A stretch of 64,000 nt of DNA from assembly GCA_023091665.1 (NCBI GenBank), contig JALJCQ010000001.1, positions 1,860,001 through 1,924,000 of the forward strand, in the 5' to 3' direction. Under the pieces are notes generated by a model. That model made no database searches. It was not told the origin of the DNA and saw only the letters and a program-made list of their open reading frames with translations. The first letter of the stretch is position 1; every line of letters starts with the position of its first letter. Both the position numbers and the translations under genes were made by a program. Below are positions 31,951-43,447 of this stretch, piece by piece. Source of the stretch: Pythium myriotylum. Taxonomy: Eukaryota; Oomycota; Peronosporomycetes; Pythiales; Pythiaceae.

Positions 31951-34900
31951 ACCAGTCTTCCGTCGTTCGATGCCGAGAACTGCAGGCCGTGCGTCGGGAG
32001 TCGCTTGCAGATACCGGAGCACACGCTTGAGAGCTTGCCAGTGTGTTGGACACGGGTCCGCGGCGAACTGGCTGAGTGTGCCGACTGCCGCTGCGAGGTC
32101 TGGTCGAGTGCCGACCATGAGGTACATGAGTGCGCCGACTGCACTTCGGTACGGCACGTTCTTCATGGTGTCTTCGTGCTTGCAACCACCTTCACACATG
32201 GCCTTGGTCAGCTTGAGTCCGGGGTCTTGAGGAGTCCTCACTGGTTTGCAGTCTTGCATGCCGAACTTGGTCAGGATCGACTGCAGGAACTTGGTCTGCC
32301 GCATGATCACGTCGCCGGACTTGGGGTCTTGATCAACTTCCATGCCGAGGCAGTACTTGAGTTCGCCGAGGTCGGACATCTCGAAGCGTTCGCTGAGTGC
32401 ACGCTTGGTCGCCGTGAGCAACTCGAGGCTGTTGCAGGCGAGGATGAGGTCGTCGACGTAGATCACCACGAAGATCATCGCTGAGCCGCTCCGCTTGACG
32501 TACACGCAGTGGTCCATCTCGCACTTGGTGAAGCCGACCTTGCGCATGAAGGCGTCGATCGTCTGGTTCCACATGCGTGGTGACTGCTTGAGACCGTAGA
32601 GCGAGCGCTTGAGCTTGCACACGTAGTCGGGGTGGCGCTGGTCGACGAAGCCTTCGGGCTACTTCATGTAGATTTCTTCGTCGAGGTTGCCGTTCAGGAA
32701 CGCCGTCTTGACATCCATCTGATGGATCATGAGCTTGTGTCGAGCGGCGATGCTGAGGATGGTGCGGATCGACGTGAACTTGGCGACGGGTGCGAACGTC
32801 TCTTCGAAGTCGATGCCGTACTTCTGCAGGAACCCCTTGGCAACGAGTCGAGCCTTGTACCGCTCGACGAGTCCTTCGGCGGTTTCCTTGACCTTGAACA
32901 CCCACTTGCTGGTGATGGCCTTGCGACCGACTGGCAAAGGGACAAGGTCCCAGGTCTCGTTCTTCTTGAGCGACTCAAGCTCGGAGTCGCAGGCTTCCTT
33001 CCAGTTGCTGGCGTCGTCGGATTCCATCGCCGACTTGAACGATGTCGGCAACTCTCCCCCTGAATTCACGACGAGAGCAAACTCTTCGAGATCGTAATCT
33101 TGGTCTTCTCCCCCTTGTTCTTGCACGTCTTCGCCTTCTTCATCTTCATCTTCATCTTCTACGCCTTCCTCTTCGATCGACGTGAGCAGTGCAGACAGAT
33201 CTTCGAGCGATGTCCTTGAACCTTGCGTGGGTGGTGGAGTCGCACCACTTGTGCGACCAACCCGTCCGTAGCGCTTCTCAACTGGCGGTTCAGCCAGGTT
33301 CTCGAGCGAGTGCGTGCGAGAGTGGCGCTTGGACCCTGGTGCGTAGTCGACATTCGGCTGCTGGGCCGATGCTGGTGCTGCTGGACGCTGCGACCGCTGG
33401 CCCTGTTGCCACTCCGGTCGCTCGTAGCTGCGCTGACTTGGTGCTGGTGAGGCTGGCTGCTCACCCATGTCTTCATCATCTTGGTTGTCGGTTGCTTCAT
33501 CTTGATCATCTTCATCGTCGCGGAACTCGACGGACTTGCTCCAGGGTTCTTCGCGCTTGCCATCGTCGAACGTGTCTTCCATGAACTGCGCGTCTCGACT
33601 GATGACGATCCGACCGGTTGCGATTTCTTCAAACCGATACGCTTTCTCGTGGTCCGAGTAGCCGAGGAACCGACACAAGATGGCTCGGGCGTCGAACTTC
33701 GACCGCTTCTCCTTCGGCACGTGGACGTACGCATGGCAGCCGAACACCTTGAAGTTGGCGAGCAAGGGCTTCTTCCCGTACCATTCTTCGTACGGCGACT
33801 TGTACAAGTCTTGAGCGCGGGTCGGAAGTCGGTTGCGAACTTCGACTGCAGTCATGACGGCTTCGCCCCAGTACTCGTCGGACAAGTTGGCATGGTGGAG
33901 CTTGCAACGACCACACTCACCGATGGTTCGGTTCATGCGCTCCGCCACACCGTTCAACTGAGGCGTGTATGGCGGCGTGACATCGTGCTCGATGCCACGC
34001 TTGCGGCAGAACTTGGCAAGTTTGGCCGACTGGTACTCGCCGCCGCCGTCGGTTCGAAGCACCTTGACTCGACGACCGGTTTGGTTCTCGGCCCAGTTGA
34101 CGAACTCGACGAACTTGTCGTAGACTTCGTCCTTGGACCGCATCAGGTACAACTTGCACAGTCGAGACTTGTCGTCGGTGAAGGTGGCAAAGTACTTCAT
34201 GCCGCCGAAAGTCGGAGTCTTCATGGAGCCGGCCACATCGCTGTACACGACGTCAAGCAGATTCGCAGACCGCTTGGTCGTGCCCGACTGGAACTTGACG
34301 CGAGTCAGCTTGCCGAGTGCACAGCCTTCACAGACCTCCCACTCCTGCACAGACCCGATATCGAGTCCGTCGGCGAGGTCCTTCTTGACGATGGCTTCGA
34401 GTCCGCTGAAGCCGATGTGACCGAGTCGGAGGTGCCACAGGTACGACTTGGACATGGCGCGACCTCGTCTTGTACTGGCGGCGTGGGCTGCTTCAGTCGA
34501 CACTGGAGACATGTTGAGCTTGAACAGACCCTTGCCGATTCGAGTGCCGATGGTCCGCTTGGCGCCCTTGAGAACGACGAAGCAACCGTCCTTGTCGAAC
34601 GTCACGGGAGCAACGTCCTCCGTGAATCTTCCGACCGAGAACAGGTTGCGGCTGAGCTTGGGGATATGCCACACGTTGGTGAGCAAACCCTTCTTGACAC
34701 CGCTTGGAGTCTTCATCGACATGAGAATGTCTCCCACGCCGACCGCTTGGACCGTGCCATCATCGGCCAGATGCACGTCGACTGGGTCAATCTTCTTGTA
34801 GTTCATCATGAACTGCTTGGTTCGCGACATGTGCTGAGTCGCACCCGAGTCGACCAACCACGCCGTGGATTGACTCGACTTGCCTTGGGTCTTCCCGACC

Positions 34901-35001
34901 GAGAACAGGTACTCGCCGGGGTCTTCATCTCGCGCAAGGTTCGCTCGCTGGAACCGTTGCCGAGGGTTGCCGTTGCCGTTGCCATTTCCGTTGCCGCCGG
35001 A

Positions 35002-35041
<40 letters not shown>

Positions 35042-35817
35042 TCCTTGACACGCGAGTGGCACTCCGCGGCCCAATGACCGATCTTGCCGCAGTAGTTGCA
35101 CGTGCCAGTCTTCTTGACTGCACGGCCCTTGGGCTTCGCGTCACTTGTCATGAACGCTTGGCCAAGCGTGGCTCCGTCGCCACCTTGCTCCTTGCGCTTC
35201 ATGTCTTCATGGAGCAGCCGAGACGTCACGAGTTCCCACGTGAGCGCGTCGACACGCGACTCCAACGCCGTGATGAGGAACTGGTACGACTCGCTGAGAC
35301 TGCCGAGAAGCGTGATCACCAAGTCGTCTTCGCTGACCGGAGCGCCCACTGCGTCGAGTTGCTCCGCCAGGGTCTTGAGCTTGTTGATGTGCGTGAGCAC
35401 ATCGTCACCTTCTTCCATCATGGTCGTGAAGAAACGACGACGAAGAAAGAGCTTGTTGGCAAGGCTCTTCTTCTCGAAGTGTTCTTCCAGTCTTGACCAT
35501 GCATCTTGCGCACCACTCGCCGACCGAACCAGCGGGAGCTGCGAGTCTTCCATCGCGAGACAGATCATCGCGAGCGCCTTGCGAGACTTCTTCTTGAAGA
35601 GGGCTCGGTCCGCGTCGGTCTGGCACTGCTCGAGTTTGACCTCTCCACAGACAACTTCCCAGACGTCGCGTTCTTCGAGCACCATCTGCATCTTGAACTT
35701 CCATGTGTGGAAGTTGGTTCCGTCGAACTTGTTGATGCGAGCTGGGGTGGTCGAATCCATGGCGAAGGCTGGGGAGGCGAAGTCGGTGGAGGCAGAGTCG
35801 GCTGGGCTTGGGCTCAT
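31922..35817 (-). pseudogene. Copia gag-pol, copy 1: nonsense codon, frameshift, 3' truncation
   Basis: Begins [10 protein letters not shown] at 35817 and carries gag, CCHC knuckle ([14 protein letters not shown]), protease ([12 protein letters not shown]), integrase and reverse transcriptase. Compared with sister copies, CAG (Gln) in the RT motif [10 protein letters not shown] is TAG at 32657-32659, so the frame stops after EEIYMK. It reopens through [14 protein letters not shown] and YVDD (about 32450) until an extra G near 31990 shifts the frame before RNase H. It is cut at 31922. It belongs to the local subgroup with WQQGQ and DDQDEA in the linker. Confidence 0.88.
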
Positions 35818-35821
35818 AACC

Positions 35822-36180
35822 TGTTGGAAGGTCGCTTGGTTGGTGGGATGCAAAATGCAAAGTGAATTGATCGGGACTTAGTTCGCTGCTGCTACCTCTA
35901 AGCCGTCTGTGTGTGTCCTACGCTACCGTAATCAAATGTATGTCCTACCTATCGTAAACATGTGCAACCATAAACTGACTTCGTGGATACTTCAACGAAG
36001 TCGATGGGTGGCACTGGATTCAAACCAGAACCAGACGGAGAATCTTCCACATGTCGAATCTTCCACATGTCGAATCTTCCACGGAGAATCTTCTGCAGGA
36101 GAATCTTCTACAGCCGAGCTTCAACTGCCGAGCTTCAACTGGAATGATGACGCTGGGTTCGAGGCGCATCATCTTCAACA
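35822..36180 (-). repeat. Family 1 LTR, 359 bp (5' LTR of copy 1)
   Basis: In element sense it starts TGTTGAAGATGATGCG and ends CCTTCCAACA (TGTTG..CAACA termini), with two copies of the 16-mer GGAAGATTCGACATGT. Confidence 0.93.
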
Positions 36181-37519
36181 ACGATCTATGCAAGAACGAG
36201 AAGTGTTCTCACCAGCCAAGCTTCCAAACGGTGAACGAGCGACTCTTCGCATGATGATTGCACTAGCAAAGTCATTCGGTTGGCCTGTTGAGCAACTCGA
36301 CGTCGTAACTGCTTTCCTTTATGGCGTGATGAAGGAACAAGTATTCATCCGGACTCCCGAAGGCATGGAACTCGAGCGAGGCTACGACTGTCTCAAGCTA
36401 CTCAAGTCCATCTACGGACTAAAACAGGCGTCTCGGGTCTGGAACGAAACCTTCCACGAGTACGTACGATCGATCGGCTTCAACGCATCCAAGTCCGATC
36501 CGTGTCTGTACATCAAGTGTATCGATGGCCAGTGTGTGCTCCTACTCGTCTACGTTGACGATGTGATCATTACTGGAAGTTCGCCTGACCTGATCACGGA
36601 CGTGAAGTCACAACTCAAGACGCGATTCGAGATGACCGACAATGGTCCATGCAAGTTTGTCCTCGGCATCGAACTCGTCGACAATGCAGATGGTTCGGTT
36701 ACTCTGTGCCAGCGCCGTTACATCAGTGACATCTTAAAGCGCTTCAACATGGAAGACTGCAAGCCGGTAGCAAGCCCAGTTGACGTCAGTGCCAAGCTCA
36801 CCACGACGAATGAAGACGATGTGCCGGTCACCAATGCCCCATACCGCGAGGCAGTTGGTGCACTGATGCATGTAATGTGTGCCACTCGACCTGACATTGC
36901 ATTCGCCGTGGGAATGGTCTCGCGATTCATGGAAGCGCCCCATGAAGTCCATTGGATTGCCGTCAAGCGCATCTTCCGTTACCTCCAAGGCACCAAGTCG
37001 CACGGGATTCGATTCACCACAGACCCGGACATGAAGTTTGCTGGCTACTCCGATGCCGATTGGGCCGGTGACATATCAGACCGCAAGTCAACATCCGGCT
37101 ACGTGTTTACACTTGCCGGCGGACCCATTAGCTGGGGATCCAAGAAGCAATCAAGTGTCTCCCTATCTACAAGCGAAGCCGAGTACATCGCATTGAGTCT
37201 CGCAATTCAAGAGGGCAAGTGGGTCCATCGCCTACTGTGTGAAGCATTGGACGCTGCACAAGTCCCAAGTCCGAAGTTGGTGATTCTTGAAGACAACCAG
37301 TCATGCATCAAGATGACCAAGAACCCAGTAAACCATGGTCGTGCCAAGCACATCGACATCAAATACCACCACATTCGTGATGAAGTCAAGTCCGGGGAAG
37401 TCGAAGTAAAGTACTGCCCAAGCTCAACCATGAACGCCGACTTGCTCACGAAGGGTCTACCCGGTCCCCGTCACCAAGAGCTCACTCAAGCCCTCGGAAT
37501 TCAAGGCTGTGACCATTGA
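36181..37519 (+). pseudogene. Family 2 copia pol fragment (reverse transcriptase and RNase H)
   Basis: In-frame and undamaged from the cut point to a stop at 37517-37519 but lacking gag, protease, integrase and the start of RT. Motifs: LDVVTAFLYG, SIYGLKQASRVWNE, LLVYVDDVIITG (catalytic YVDD), [30 protein letters not shown] and EDNQSCIKMTKNP. It is clearly diverged from family 1, with different residues throughout. The frame happens to stay open backward into the adjoining inverted LTR, which gives a spurious N-terminus. Confidence 0.88.
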
Positions 37520-37526
37520 GGGGGGC

Positions 37527-37881
37527 TATTATGGGTACAATGTGTCACAACATCTTGAAGTTGAAGTTCAAGTTGTGGAAGATTCAACTGTAGAAAATTC
37601 TCATGTGGAAGATTCCCATGTAGAAAATTCTCAGGTGGAAAGTTCTCCATCTAGTTCTGGGTTGAACCCAGTTCAACCCATCAACCTTGTTGAAGTACCC
37701 ACGAAGTGTGTATACCTCTGCATATGATTACGATAGGTAGGACATGCATATGTTTATGGTAGCGTAGGACACAAGACGGCTTAGAGGTAGCGACAGCGAA
37801 CTAAGTCCCGATCAATTCACTCTGCATTTTGCCAAGCTTCAGTCAAGTCCACTCCTCTTCTCGACTTCGTGACCTTTAATA
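37527..37881 (+). repeat. Family 2 LTR, 355 bp, with TATTA..TAATA ends
   Basis: Starts TATTATGGGTACAATG just after a GAGGGGGGC tract and ends CTTTAATA just before the PBS GGTTATGAGCCC. Its 3' half is visibly similar to the family 1 LTR (GATAGGTAGGACAT, GGCTTAGAGGTAGC, AACTAAGTCCCGATCAATTC), showing common descent. The middle holds about five degenerate copies of the 16-bp unit. Confidence 0.8.
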
Positions 37882-37885
37882 GGTT

Positions 37886-37985
37886 ATGAGCCCAAGTACC
37901 ATGACGGACAAGACAAAGACTCTCGTTGACAAGTTCCGTGGTGACAACTACGCTTCGTGGGCACGCTACATGCGAGGCGTGTTCC
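37886..37985 (+). pseudogene. Family 2 gag, first 33 codons only
   Basis: Reads [20 protein letters not shown] then [14 protein letters not shown], a UBN2-type gag start. It is cut at 37985 by the outer end of a family 1 LTR. Translation could start at either ATG (37886 or 37901). Confidence 0.75.
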
Positions 37986-38344
37986 TGTTGAAGATGATGC
38001 GCCTCGAACCCAGCGTCATCATTCCAGTTGAAGCTCGGCAGTTGAAGCTCGGCTGTAGAAGATTCTCCTGCAGAAGATTCTCCGTGGAAGATTCGACATG
38101 TGGAAGATTCGACATGTGGAAGATTCTCCGTCTGGTTCTGGTTTGAATCCAGTGCCACCCATCGACTTCGTTGAAGTATCCACGAAGTCAGTTTATGTTT
38201 GCATATGTTTACGATAGGTAGGACATACATTTGATTACGGTAGCGTAGGACACACACAGACGGCTTAGAGGTAGCAGCAGCGAACTAAGTCCCGATCAAT
38301 TCACTTTGCATTTTGCATCCCACCAACCAAGCGACCTTCCAACA
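37986..38344 (+). repeat. Family 1 LTR, 359 bp (copy 2)
   Basis: Complete TGTTG..CAACA LTR with two copies of the 16-mer; outer end inserted in family 2 gag after GTTCC. Confidence 0.93.
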
Positions 38345-39124
38345 GGTTATGAGCCCAAGCCCAGCCGACTCTGCCTCCACCGACTTCGCCTCCCCAGCCT
38401 TCGCCATGGATTCGACCACCCCAGCTCGCATCAACAAGTTCGACGGAACCAACTTCCACACATGGAAGTTCAAGATGCAGATGGTGCTCGAAGAACGCGA
38501 CGTCTGGGAAGTTGTCTGTGGAGAGGTCAAACTCGAGCAGTGCCAGACCGACGCGGACCGAGCCCTCTTCAAGAAGAAGTCTCGCAAGGCGCTCGCGATG
38601 ATCTGTCTCGCGATGGAAGACTCGCAGCTCCCGCTGGTTCGGTCGGCGAGTGGTGCGCAAGATGCATGGTCAAGACTGGAAGAACACTTCGAGAAGAAGA
38701 GCCTTGCCAACAAGCTCTTTCTTCGTCGTCGTTTCTTCACGACCATGATGGAAGAAGGTGACGATGTGCTCACGCACATCAACAAGCTCAAGACCCTGGC
38801 GGAGCAACTCGACGCAGTGGGCGCTCCGGTCAGCGAAGACGACTTGGTGATCACGCTTCTCGGCAGTCTCAGCGAGTCGTACCAGTTCCTCATCACGGCG
38901 TTGGAGTCGCGTGTCGACGCGCTCACGTGGGAACTCGTGACGTCTCGGCTGCTCCATGAAGACATGAAGCGCAAGGAGCAAGGTGGCGACGGAGCCACGC
39001 TTGGCCAAGCGTTCATGACAAGTGACGCGAAGCCCAAGGGCCGTGCAGTCAAGAAGACTGGCACGTGCAACTACTGCGGCAAGATCGGTCATTGGGCCGC
39101 GGAGTGCCACTCGCGTGTCAAGGA

Positions 39125-39164
<40 letters not shown>

Positions 39165-39792
39165 TCCGGCGGCAACGGAAATGGCAACGGCAACGGCAAC
39201 CCTCGGCAACGGTTCCAGCGAGCGAACCTTGCGCGAGATGAAGACCCCGGCGAGTACCTGTTCTCGGTCGGGAAGACCCAAGGCAAGTCGAGTCAATCCA
39301 CGGCGTGGTTGGTCGACTCGGGTGCGACTCAGCACATGTCGCGAACCAAGCAGTTCATGATGAACTACAAGAAGATTGACCCAGTCGACGTGCATCTGGC
39401 CGATGATGGCACGGTCCAAGCGGTCGGCGTGGGAGACATTCTCATGTCGATGAAGACTCCAAGCGGTGTCAAGAAGGGTTTGCTCACCAACGTGTGGCAT
39501 ATCCCCAAGCTCAGCCGCAACCTGTTCTCGGTCGGAAGATTCACGGAGGACGTTGCTCCCGTGACGTTCGACAAGGACGGTTGCTTCGTCGTTCTCAAGG
39601 GCGCCAAGCGGACCATCGGCACTCGAATCGGCAAGGGTCTGTTCAAGCTCAACATGTCTCCAGTGTCGACTGAAGCAGCCCACGCCGCCAGTACAAGACG
39701 AGGTCGCGCCATGTCCAAGTCGTACCTGTGGCACCTCCGACTCGGTCACATCGGCTTCAGCGGACTCGAAGCCATCGTCAAGAAGGACCTCG
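37986..39792 (+). mobile_element. Family 1 copia, copy 2: 5' LTR and gag/protease part only
   Basis: Plus-oriented: LTR 37986-38344, then gag to the GAG-pre-integrase region, ending abruptly at 39792 (..AAGGACCTCG). The next base starts a minus-oriented LTR. No 3' half follows in plus sense. Confidence 0.9.
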
Positions 39793-39836
39793 TGTTGGAA
39801 GGTCGCTTGGTTGGTGGGATGCAAAATGCAAAGTGA
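38349..39836 (+). pseudogene. Copia gag-protease, copy 2, truncated in the GAG-pre-integrase domain
   Basis: Genuine element sequence runs 38349-39792: gag, the CCHC knuckle, the Asn-Gly repeat, protease DSGATQHMS, and the pre-integrase motif [20 protein letters not shown]. The frame then runs 44 nt into the inverted LTR before a stop, adding the foreign tail [14 protein letters not shown]. No integrase, RT or RNase H. Confidence 0.88.
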
Positions 39837-40137
39837 ATTGATCGGGACTTAGTTCGCTGCTGCTACCTCTAAGCCGTCTGTGTGTGTCCTACGCTACCGT
39901 AATCAAATGTATGTCCTACCTATCGTAAACATGTGCAACCATAAACTGACTTCGTGGATACTTCAACGAAGTCGATGGGTGGCACTGGATTCAAACCAGA
40001 ACCAGACGGAGAATCTTCCACATGTCGAATCTTCCACATGTCGAATCTTCCACGGAGAATCTTCTGCAGGAGAATCTTCAACTGCCGAGCTTCAACTGGA
40101 ATGATGACGCTGGGTTCGAGGCGCATCATGTTCAACA
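39793..40137 (-). repeat. Family 1 LTR, 345 bp (3' LTR of copy 3)
   Basis: Shorter variant starting TGTTGAACATGATG, lacking 14 bp after the first GCAGTTGAAG. Same length and diagnostic C as the LTR at 47780-48124. Two 16-mer copies. Confidence 0.92.
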
Positions 40138-43076
40138 CTCCCCCTCGACTCGACTGCGTCTTGGACACCGAGCTTGGTGCGGAGCACGTCGAACTGGACA
40201 GTGGGGATCGGCTTGGTCATGATGTCGGCAAGCATGTCTTGGGTCGGGCAATACTGGAGAGACACTTGGCCGTCCTCGACCTTCTCACGAACGAAGTGGT
40301 AGCGAATGTCGATGTGCTTGGTGCGCTTGTGGAACTCGGGGTTCTTGGCCAACGCGATGGCACCTTGGTTGTCTTCGTACACCGTGAGCGCTTGGTCGCT
40401 TGCAACTTCGCCGAGTTCGCACAGGAACGCCTTGAGCCACACGGCTTCTTGGATCGCTTCCGATAGAGCCATGTACTCTGCTTCGGTCGAGGAGAGGGCG
40501 ACAGTTCGCTGCTTCTTGCTGCGCCAGCTGATGCATCCACCGTTGAGCATGAACACGTAGCCGCTGGTGCTTCGACGTGACTCGATGTCGCCAGCCCAGT
40601 CGGCGTCGGAGTAGCCGACCAGTCTTCCGTCGTTCGATGCCGAGAACTGCAGGCCGTACGTCGGAGTCGCTTGCAGATACCGGAGCACACGCTTGAGAGC
40701 TTGCCAATGTGTTGGACACGGGTCCGCGGCGAACTGGCTGAGTGTGCCGACTGCCGCTGCGAGGTCTGGTCGAGTGCCGACCATGAGGTACATGAGTGCG
40801 CCGACTGCACTTCGGTACGGCACGTTCTTCATGGTGTCTTCGTGCTTGCAACCACCTTCACACATGGCCTTGGTCAGCTTGAGTCCGGGGTCTTGAGGGG
40901 TCCTCACTGGTTTGCAGTCTTGCATACCGAACTTGGTCAGGATCGACTGCAGGAACTTGGTCTGCCGCATGGTCACGTCGCCGGACTTGGGGTCTTGGTC
41001 AACTTCCATGCCGAGGCAGTACTTGAGTTCGCCGAGGTCGGACATCTCGAAGCGTTCGCTGAGTGCACGCTTGGTCGCCGTGAGCAACTCGAGGCTGTTG
41101 CAGGCGAGGATGAGGTCGTCGACGTAGATCACCACGAAGATCATCGCTGAGCCGCTCCGCTTGACGTACACGCAGTGGTCCATCTCGCACTTGGTGAAGC
41201 CGACCTTGCGCATGAAGGCGTCGATCGTCTGGTTCCACATGCGTGGTGACTGCTTGAGACCGTAGAGCGAGCGCTTGAGCTTGCACACGTAGTCGGGGTG
41301 GCGCTGGTCGACGAAGCCTTCGGGCTGCTTCATGTAGATTTCTTCGTCGAGGTTGCCGTTCAGGAACGCCGTCTTGACATCCATCTGATGGATCATGAGC
41401 TTGTGTCGAGCGGCGATGCTGAGGATGGTGCGGATCGACGTGAACTTGGCGACGGGTGCGAACGTCTCTTCGAAGTCGATGCCGTACTTCTGCAGGAACC
41501 CCTTGGCAACGAGTCGAGCCTTGTACCGCTCGACGAGTCCTTCGGCGGTTTCTTTGACCCTGAACACCCACTTGCTGGTGATGGCCTTGCGTCCGGCTGG
41601 CAAAGGGACTAGGTCCCAGGTCTCGTTCTTCTTGAGCGACTCGAGCTCGGAGTCGCAGGCTTCCTTCCAGTTGCTGGCGTCGTCGGATTCCATCGCCGAC
41701 TTGAACGATGTCGGCAACTCTCCCCCTGAATTCACGACGAGAGCAAACTCTTCGTAATCTTGGTCTTCTCCCCCTTGTTCTTGCACGTCTTCGCCTTCTT
41801 CGTCTTCATCTTCTACGCCTTCCTCTTCGATCGACGTGAGCAGTGCAGACAGATCTTCGAGCGATGTCCTTGAACCTTGCGTGGGTGGTGGAGTCGCACC
41901 ACTTGTGCGACCAACCCGTCCGTAGCGCTTCTCAACTGGCGGTTCAGCCAGGTTCTCGAGCGAGTGCGTGCGAGAGTGGCGCTTGGACCCTGGTGCGTAG
42001 TCGACATTCGGCTGCTGGGCCGATGCTGGTGCTGCTGGACGCTGCGACCGCTGGCCCTGTTGCCACTCCGGTCGCTCGTAGCTGCGCTGACTTGGTGCTG
42101 GTGAGGCTGGCTGCTCACCCATGTCTTCATCATCTTGGTTGTCGGTTGCTTCATCTTGATCATCTTCATCGTCGCGGAACTCGACGGACTTGCTCCAGGG
42201 TTCTTCGCGCTTGCCATCGTCGAACGTGTCTTCCATGAACTGCGCGTCTCGACTGATGACGATCCGACCGGTTGCGATTTCTTCAAACCGATACGCTTTC
42301 TCGTGGTCCGAGTAGCCGAGGAACCGACACAAGATGGCTCGGGCGTCGAACTTCGACCGCTTCTCCTTCGGCACGTGGACGTACGCATGGCAGCCGAACA
42401 CCTTGGAGTTGGCGAGCAAGGGCTTCTTCCCGTACCATTCTTCGTACGGCGACTTGTACAAGTCTTGAGCGCGGGTCGGAAGTCGGTTGCGAACTTCGAC
42501 TGCAGTCATGACGGCTTCGCCCCAGTACTCGTCGGACAAGTTGGCATGGTGGAGCTTGCAACGACCACACTCACCGATGGTTCGGTTCATGCGCTCCGCC
42601 ACACCGTTCAACTGAGGCGTGTATGGCGGCGTGACATCGTGCTCGATGCCACGCTTGCGACAGAACTTGGCAAGTTTGGCCGACTGGTACTCGCCGCCGC
42701 CGTCGGTTCGAAGCACCTTGACTCGACGACCGGTTTGGTTCTCGGCCCAGTTGACGAACTCGACGAACTTGTCGTAGACTTCGTCCTTGGACCGCATCAG
42801 GTACAACTTGCACAGTCGAGACTTGTCGTCGGTGAACGTGGCAAAGTACTTCATGCCGCCGAAAGTCGGAGTCTTCATGGGGCCGGCCACATCGCTGTAC
42901 ACGACGTCAAGCAGATTCGCAGACCGCTTGGTCGTGCCCGACTGGAACTTGACGCGGGTCAGCTTGCCGAGTGCACAGCCTTCACAGACCTCCCACTCCT
43001 GCACAGAGCCAATGTCGAGTCCGTCGGCGAGGTCCTTCTTGACGATGGCTTCGAGACCGCTGAAGCCGATGTGACC
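40092..43076 (-). pseudogene. Copia pol, copy 3: integrase-RT-RNase H, 5' truncated
   Basis: Open frame from the cut at 43076 to a stop at 40092 inside the 3' LTR, with no frameshift seen. It has integrase CEGC zinc residues, [15 protein letters not shown] and [10 protein letters not shown] (catalytic D, D, E), RT YVDD, and RNase [13 protein letters not shown] and EDNQGAIAL. It lacks gag, protease and any element start codon, so it is not autonomous. It carries subgroup markers WQQGQ and DDQDEA, and lacks two residues (Asp-Leu) in the DYDLEEF motif. Confidence 0.88.
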
Positions 43077-43435
43077 TGTTGAAGATGATGCGCCTCGAAC
43101 CCAGCGTCATCATTCCAGTTGAAGCTCGGCAGTTGAAGCTCGGCTGTAGAAGATTCTCCTGCAGAAGATTCTCCGTGGAAGATTCGACATGTGGAAGATT
43201 CGACATGTGGAAGATTCTCCGTCTGGTTCTGGTTTGAATCCAGTGCCACCCATCGACTTCGTTGAAGTATCCACGAAGTCAGTTTATGTTTGCACATGTT
43301 TACGATAGGTAGGACATACATTTGATTACGGTAGCGTAGGACACACACAGACGGCTTAGAGGTAGCAGCAGCGAACTAAGTCCCGATCAATTCACTTTGC
43401 ATTTTGCATCCCACCAACCAAGCGACCTTCCAACA
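43077..43435 (+). repeat. Family 1 LTR, 359 bp (5' LTR of copy 4)
   Basis: Complete LTR, two 16-mer copies; outer end cuts the pre-integrase region of inverted copy 3. Confidence 0.93.
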
Positions 43436-43447
43436 GGTTATGAGCCC
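43436..43447 (+). other. Primer-binding site complementary to the initiator tRNA anticodon arm, containing the gag ATG
   Basis: GGTTATGAGCCC immediately follows the LTR. It is the exact complement of GGGCUCAUAACC, the anticodon stem-loop of eukaryotic initiator tRNA-Met, so priming would use an internal (half-tRNA) site as in Drosophila copia. The ATG inside it (43440) is also the likely gag start. The same string follows every 5' LTR in the window, family 2 included. Confidence 0.75.

Larger units (their letters stand above)
31922..36180 (-). mobile_element. Ty1/copia family 1, copy 1: 5' LTR to RNase H, 3' end missing
   Basis: Minus-oriented element with its 5' LTR at 35822-36180, PBS and gag start at 35817, and internal sequence reading leftward until it stops in RNase H at 31922. 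The 3' part of pol, the polypurine tract and the 3' LTR are absent. Its LTR outer end directly abuts family 2 pol at 36181. Confidence 0.9.
36181..37985 (+). mobile_element. Family 2 copia relic: pol 3' half, LTR, start of a second gag
   Basis: Plus-oriented remnant of a related but distinct copia family. It reads RT-RNase H (to 37519), a polypurine tract near 37518-37525, an LTR (37527-37881), then PBS and the first 100 nt of gag (37886-37985). One LTR thus joins the end of one element to the start of another. Both ends are cut by family 1 LTR outer ends. Confidence 0.85.
39793..43076 (-). mobile_element. Family 1 copia, copy 3: inverted pol half with 3' LTR
   Basis: Minus-oriented: begins at 43076 within the pre-integrase region (GGTCACATCGG), runs leftward through integrase, RT and RNase H, and ends with a 345-bp 3' LTR at 40137-39793. 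Gag and 5' LTR are absent. It overlaps copy 2 by 49 nt of equivalent sequence (39744-39792), with a base difference. Confidence 0.9.

Noticed and set aside
33481..35496. 671-codon open frame antisense to copia gag-pol, repeated opposite copies 4-7
   Set aside because: It mirrors the sense codon bias (GC-rich third positions) and has only low-complexity Val/Leu/Arg composition. It persists because the copies are nearly identical, not through separate selection.
35909..37519. 536-codon frame from an LTR into copia RT-RNase H, looking like one protein
   Set aside because: Its first 90 codons are an inverted family 1 LTR joined by chance in frame to family 2 pol at 36181.
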